Below the pieces are notes generated by a model that made no database searches, was not told the origin of the DNA, and worked only from the letters and a program-made list of their open reading frames with translations. A program made the translations under genes and the position numbers. DNA of 64,000 nucleotides from Zingiber officinale (Eukaryota; Streptophyta; Magnoliopsida; Zingiberales; Zingiberaceae), in contig NC_056004.1 in NCBI RefSeq assembly GCF_018446385.1, forward strand, positions 27,720,492 through 27,784,491, read 5' to 3'. Of the stretch, positions 59,983 through 64,000 are shown in pieces. Each line of letters starts with the position of its first letter. Position 1 is the stretch's first letter.

Positions 59983-61581
59983 CTACAAGACACGAAAGAT
60001 AGATGTTTTAGGTACCCAAATCTTGGGACCTAATGCATCTACAATGAAAGACTTAGGCACCCATGCCTTGGTTACACCCTTCCTAGTCTCATGAACCCTA
60101 GAAGCATGTGATCTATGAAAATGGGTTCTAGACACTAGAGAAATAAAACTTGACTCCTTGGGTTGATACCCTAACCCAGTCTTATTGTAGACCGCCCTTT
60201 GGGCATTTAGAATCATGTCTAATGTCTTGGAGCTAGTTGAGAATTTCTCAAGTATTTTCTTGAGTTTCTCAACTTCACTCTTCAAGGCTTTGTTTTCATC
60301 TTCGAGGAGCTCTAGATGTAGGTCATCAACCTCATCTTCCCTAAGAGCTCTCAAGTTCTCTACTTCATCTTTTAAAGATTTAATTTCAGTTTTTGATTTT
60401 TTAAGCAAGGTAGAAAAATGTGTAATAGTCTTATAGCATTTCTCTAAGTGAGAAGAGGTTACCTCTTCATCATCCGAAGATGATGAAGTCGCGGCTGAAG
60501 TGCTTGCGTCCCCATCACTCCCGGAATCAGATTCCTCCCTTGCCATGAGTGCTAGTTGCCTTGTGCTCTTCTCCTTCTTCTCTTCCTCCGATGAGCTCGA
60601 GGAGGATTCATCCCATGTGGCTTTGAGGGCTTTCTTTTTCTTGGCCCTTTCCTCCTTCTTCTTTAGCTTTGGACACTCGCTCCGATAGTGTCCTTTCTTG
60701 CTACACTCATAGCAAGTAACGTTAGACTTATCAATATTTTGATCTACAGTTTTACCTTTGTATCTCCTGCTTCTTCTCATGATCCTCCTCACAAAATTTG
60801 TCATCTCGCTTGATGATGATCCACCTTCATCATCGGACTCGGAGGAGGATGAAGATGAAGGAATCTCTTTCTCCTTCTTCTTTTCTTTCTTTCTTCTCCC
60901 ATCCTTGCTCTTTTCTCCTGCAACCAAAGTTATACCTTTCTCCTTTTGACCTTTATTAGCAAGTTCATGAAGTTCCATTTCACAAAAGAATTCATCTAAC
61001 TTTACAATTGAAAGTTCCTTAGAGACCTTGTAGGCATCTACCATAGATGACCACAAGGCACTCCTCGGAAAGGCTTTTAGAGCGTACCTTACAAGATCGC
61101 GATTCTCCACGCGTTCATCCACGGAATGGAGACCATTGATGATCTCTTTGAATCTTCCATGTAGCTCACTTACTGTCTCATTTTCCCTCATGGTGAGATT
61201 TTGGAGTTGGTTTAGGAACAAGTCTCTCTTGGCGATCCGAGAGTCCCGAGTTCCTTCTTGGAGCTCGATGAGCTTGTTCCATAGATCTTTTGCGCTCGTG
61301 AAAGGACCTACCTTGACGAGTTGGTCCTTGGCTATTCCACATTGCAAAGTGACCACTGCCTTGGCATCGGCTTGTCCTTTGCGGGTTTGCTCGGTGGACC
61401 ACCTCGAGGAGTCGAGTTCCTTACCTTCTTCGTCCTTTGGAGGCGTAAATCCTTCCTTTACAGAAAACCACATGGAGATATCAGTTTTGAGATAATACTC
61501 CATGTGACTCTTCCAATATTGGAAATCTGCTCCATCGAAGAAGGGTGGTCTGTTGGTGATGAATCCTTCCTTCATGGCCAT
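59983..61581 (-). CDS. Gag, second copia unit
   Basis: Start taken at ATG 61581 (MAMKEGF..), as in the first unit. Same gag domain, CCHC knuckle (near 60710-60670), Ser-rich stretches and C-terminal coiled coil. The frame looks whole, and differs from the first unit by scattered substitutions only. Confidence 0.88.
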   Translation of the reverse strand: MAMKEGFITNRPPFFDGADFQYWKSHMEYYLKTDISMWFSVKEGFTPPKDEEGKELDSSRWSTEQTRKGQADAKAVVTLQCGIAKDQLVKVGPFTSAKDLWNKLIELQEGTRDSRIAKRDLFLNQLQNLTMRENETVSELHGRFKEIINGLHSVDERVENRDLVRYALKAFPRSALWSSMVDAYKVSKELSIVKLDEFFCEMELHELANKGQKEKGITLVAGEKSKDGRRKKEKKKEKEIPSSSSSSESDDEGGSSSSEMTNFVRRIMRRSRRYKGKTVDQNIDKSNVTCYECSKKGHYRSECPKLKKKEERAKKKKALKATWDESSSSSSEEEKKEKSTRQLALMAREESDSGSDGDASTSAATSSSSDDEEVTSSHLEKCYKTITHFSTLLKKSKTEIKSLKDEVENLRALREDEVDDLHLELLEDENKALKSEVEKLKKILEKFSTSSKTLDMILNAQRAVYNKTGLGYQPKESSFISLVSRTHFHRSHASRVHETRKGVTKAWVPKSFIVDALGPKIWVPKTSIFRVL

Positions 61582-61623
61582 CTTCTTGCTCCTTAGGATG
61601 TTAGTCCAGATGAAGAGCACCAG

Positions 61624-61635
61624 GCTCTGATACCA
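61624..61635 (-). other. Primer-binding site, second copia unit
   Basis: TGGTATCAGAGC on the - strand next to the LTR at 61638. Confidence 0.88.
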
Positions 61636-62569
61636 CTTGTTGGGATCCTTTGGATGGCTAGAGAGGGGGGAGTGAATAGCCTCCACCAAAATCTTAATCT
61701 TTTCACAAAAATTCTAAGCGAGTTTGTTAGCGCCGCCGAAAATAAGCAAACAAAAAAAAATTATACGAGAAAAGAACCAAGCACCACTAACACAAGATAT
61801 ACGAGGTTCGGGGATAACTTGCCCCTACTCCTCGGCGTGTCTGTGAGGTGGACGAGCCCTTGATCTTCGGTATATCACACCCCGGATGACTCCGGCTAAT
61901 GAAGCTCTCCTTCTCGGTGGAGAAACCTCTCCACAAAGTCTTCGAACAGATTTAAAATGAAGCACACAAGACTTACATATCACAGTGGCTCAAAGAAAAT
62001 CGAAGTAAGTTCACAGCCAAGAAGATGATGAAGACAGAGTCCAAGAACACAGCAAGCTCTCAACCGAAACACACACAGCTTTTTACTTGCTTCTCGTTCT
62101 CTCCTTCTTTCCAGCATACACTGCTTCTTATGTCTCTGCATTCGATCAGCCTGCACCGGATCGCTTCCAACCTGCACCGAATCCCTGCTGCAAGCTACGG
62201 CGTCGCCAATCGCTTCTCTTCCTCTTCTGATTCTCTGAGCTCACACCAATAGAACCACGGTCTTCACTGGTGCCTCTGAGCTCGAACCAATCACCAGGAG
62301 TTAAGCCAATCGCCACCTGATCACTGCCAGAAACACAGCCAATCGCAACCTGTAGCCGTTGCTGCTTCAAATGCATTTGACGCAGACAAAGCAGTGGAAA
62401 GATCCTTTGTCTCATTCCTTTGATGAGGCTTAATTTGAAACTAAGCACTGGTATGGTACCTGCAACCTGTATCTCCAAAAGACTCACAGCAGGAGGTTAA
62501 ACAGAGATGGGCAAAAAGAAGTGCGAATCATAAAATATCAGAGAAAGCGCATGCACAATGAACTTAACT

Positions 62570-62940
62570 GTGGATCGGTCAACAGATCGATCCATAGATC
62601 TCTAGACCGATCAGTATTTCTCCTGATCGGTCTGGAAGGAGTCTAATCAGTCTGTGGACTGATCAGACTATGGGTGGATCGGTGCACAGACCAATCCCCC
62701 CCTCGATTCTGAGCTCTGTCAATTGTTGTTGATCGGTCAGTAGACCGATCAGATAGCCCACAGAAGCTTCTGTGTGGTAACTGATCGATCCACAGACCGA
62801 TCAGATAACCCACAGAAACTCTCTGCGTGGTTTCTGATCGGTCCATAGACCGATCAGAGACTTCAAGTATCACTGGATCGGTCTGTCGACCGATCCAGTC
62901 ACACAGAGTATCACTAGATCGGTCTGTTGACCGATCCAAA
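62570..62940. repeat. GATCGGTC palindrome array, right LTR
   Basis: Same units as in the other two LTRs, with a few substitutions that weaken single arms. Confidence 0.85.
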
Positions 62941-62989
62941 GTCCCTGAGTTAGTTTTAGAGCTTCCCAGCCCTAAACTCTAACGTCTTC

Positions 62990-63265
62990 TTGGTCCAGAG
63001 AACGAGCTACCGAGCCCTCTCCGACTTCGTCCGGTCCAGAGAACGAGCTACCTAGCCCTCTCTGACCTAGTCTGGAGAACGAGCTGCCGAGCCCTCTCCG
63101 ACTTCGTCCGGTCCAGAGAACGAGCTACCGAGCCCTCTCTGACCTAGTCCAGAGAACGAGCTGTCGAGCCCTCTCCGACTTCGTCTGGTCCAGAGAACGA
63201 GCTACCGAGCCCTCTCTGACTTCGTCTGGTCCAGAGAACGAGCTACCGAGCCCTCTCTGACTTCG
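62990..63265. repeat. About 40-base tandem repeat, right LTR
   Basis: Same units as at 43785-44070. Confidence 0.85.
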
Positions 63266-63406
63266 CGTGCCAAGTATCCGTACTTGGACTTTTCCTCTCC
63301 TCATGATCAACCTTGATCATTAATCAGTCTGAGTTTAATTAATATCTGATACAAACTTAAATCAGTGTCAACATCAAAACAACAGCCAGGTCAGACTGTA
63401 TCAACA

Positions 63407-64000
63407 AAATCAACGTGACCATTACGGCAGGGGAGTACGAGCTGTTCAAGGAAGCTAAGAGAAGAGCGGCTTCTGAAAAACAGAGCACTGCCTCATGACC
63501 ATACAAAATGTTTGCTGTTTCCAAAGACCCGACTCATGTTTTAAACAGAGGGTCTAAGAGGAAGCAACCCGAGGAATTCCCCCTGGTTTTCTACCGGAAC
63601 TAGTCCCGGACTACTACCATAAATGCCCGGGTTGTTATAATAAGAAAGAGCAACCACAGGCCTCTATAGCGGAAAGCTCCCTGCCCAGGAATTCAAAGAA
63701 GGGGAAGGCTATAGTTCTCCGGGAGGAGCCTCGAGGGGAACCTAATGAGCAAGTGCCCTTCTCTTTAAGAGTACTAGAAGAGAAACTACCGAAGGGATAC
63801 AAGTCCTCGACCATTGGAGAGTACGATGGCAGTAAGGATCTGGAAGACCATCTCCACATGTTCCGGAATGCAGCGTTGTTACATCAATACAGCGATGCTA
63901 TTAAGTGCCAAGTGTTTCTGAATAGTCTTTCTGGCTCGACATAGAAATGGTTTGATGGATTACCGAACGGGTCCATCACTTGTTTCCATGATTTTAAAAC
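63407..64000 (+). pseudogene. Gag of the Tat-like gypsy element, right part (fossil, cut by window end)
   Basis: Resumes after the copia array. The gag core reads KGYKSSTIGEYDGSKDLEDH near 63790-63850, then ALLHQYSDAIKCQVFLNSLS near 63876-63932 and 'WFDGLPNGSI' near 63950-63978. This wording is typical of Tat/Retand-type gag. Broken, and continues beyond the window. Confidence 0.85.

Larger units (their letters stand above)
42435..63406 (-). mobile_element. SIRE-type Ty1/copia array: LTR-internal-LTR-internal-LTR
   Basis: Three LTRs in the same orientation (42435-44203, 52067 to about 53825, 61638-63406) enclose two complete internal regions. The whole 21 kb is flanked by a single 5-base duplication, AAATC (42430-42434 and 63407-63411). 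No duplication surrounds the middle LTR. Initiator-Met primer sites, a polypurine tract, gag with CCHC knuckle, and pol in the order protease-integrase-reverse transcriptase-RNase H mark copia. Long gag with a coiled C-terminus and an extra frame after pol mark the SIRE/Maximus lineage. gag looks whole in both copies; pol is broken in both, at about one to three places each. The copies are very alike, so the array is young. Confidence 0.93.
61638..63406 (-). repeat. SIRE-type LTR, right copy (5' end of the array on the - strand)
   Basis: 1,769 bases, the same length as the left copy, TGTTGGGATCC to GTATCAACA. Directly followed by the target duplication AAATC. Confidence 0.93.

Overview
The window is plant nuclear DNA. 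Its one apparently intact host gene is an SBP-box (SPL) transcription factor with split zinc-finger exons and a full miR156 target site, which places it in land plants. The repeat families (SIRE-type copia with 1.8 kb LTRs, Tekay-type chromovirus, Tat-type gypsy, gene-carrying CACTA elements) and the style of the LTRs suggest a large, repeat-rich monocot genome. I suspect Zingiberales, but that is an impression and not a demonstrated call.

Layout. About 185-3170: a copia-type LTR on the + strand, interrupted by a 2.0 kb non-coding insertion (286-2300, duplication CATAA). About 3209-26390: an older copia-type LTR on the - strand, split into four pieces by three insertions. These are a Tekay chromovirus (3674-19143, duplication CGATT), a solo LTR (19973-21002, duplication GCTAG) and a CACTA transposon (21045-26172, duplication ACT). 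The Tekay pol region itself holds a second CACTA transposon (10439-16349, duplication TCA). Both CACTA elements lack a visible transposase and carry fragments of host genes with introns: MPP10, a GH1 beta-glucosidase, SYP4 syntaxin and a CobW protein in the first; a folate-biopterin transporter, a CAX exchanger, RHD3 and EXECUTER in the second. 26400-30300 is AT-rich and nearly featureless, apart from LTR debris and one repeat flanked by 18-base direct repeats. 30310-38215 is a very old gypsy element on the - strand, itself invaded. 38694-40081 is the SPL gene. From about 40790 to the window end lies a Tat-like gypsy element on the + strand. Its LTR contains a hAT-type MITE (40872-41327, 8-base duplication), and its gag region is split by a 21 kb SIRE-type copia array, LTR-internal-LTR-internal-LTR (42435-63406), flanked as a whole by one 5-base duplication, AAATC.

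How it fits together. Almost everything is layers of transposition, and the order of events can be read from the target-site duplications. The SPL gene sits as a 1.4 kb island, with the old gypsy LTR about 0.5 kb upstream and the Tat LTR about 0.7 kb downstream. The two CACTA elements share terminal and subterminal motifs but carry different gene fragments, at least eight source genes in all. They are the most biologically interesting objects here, together with short palindromic arrays that recur in the LTRs of unrelated retroelement families.
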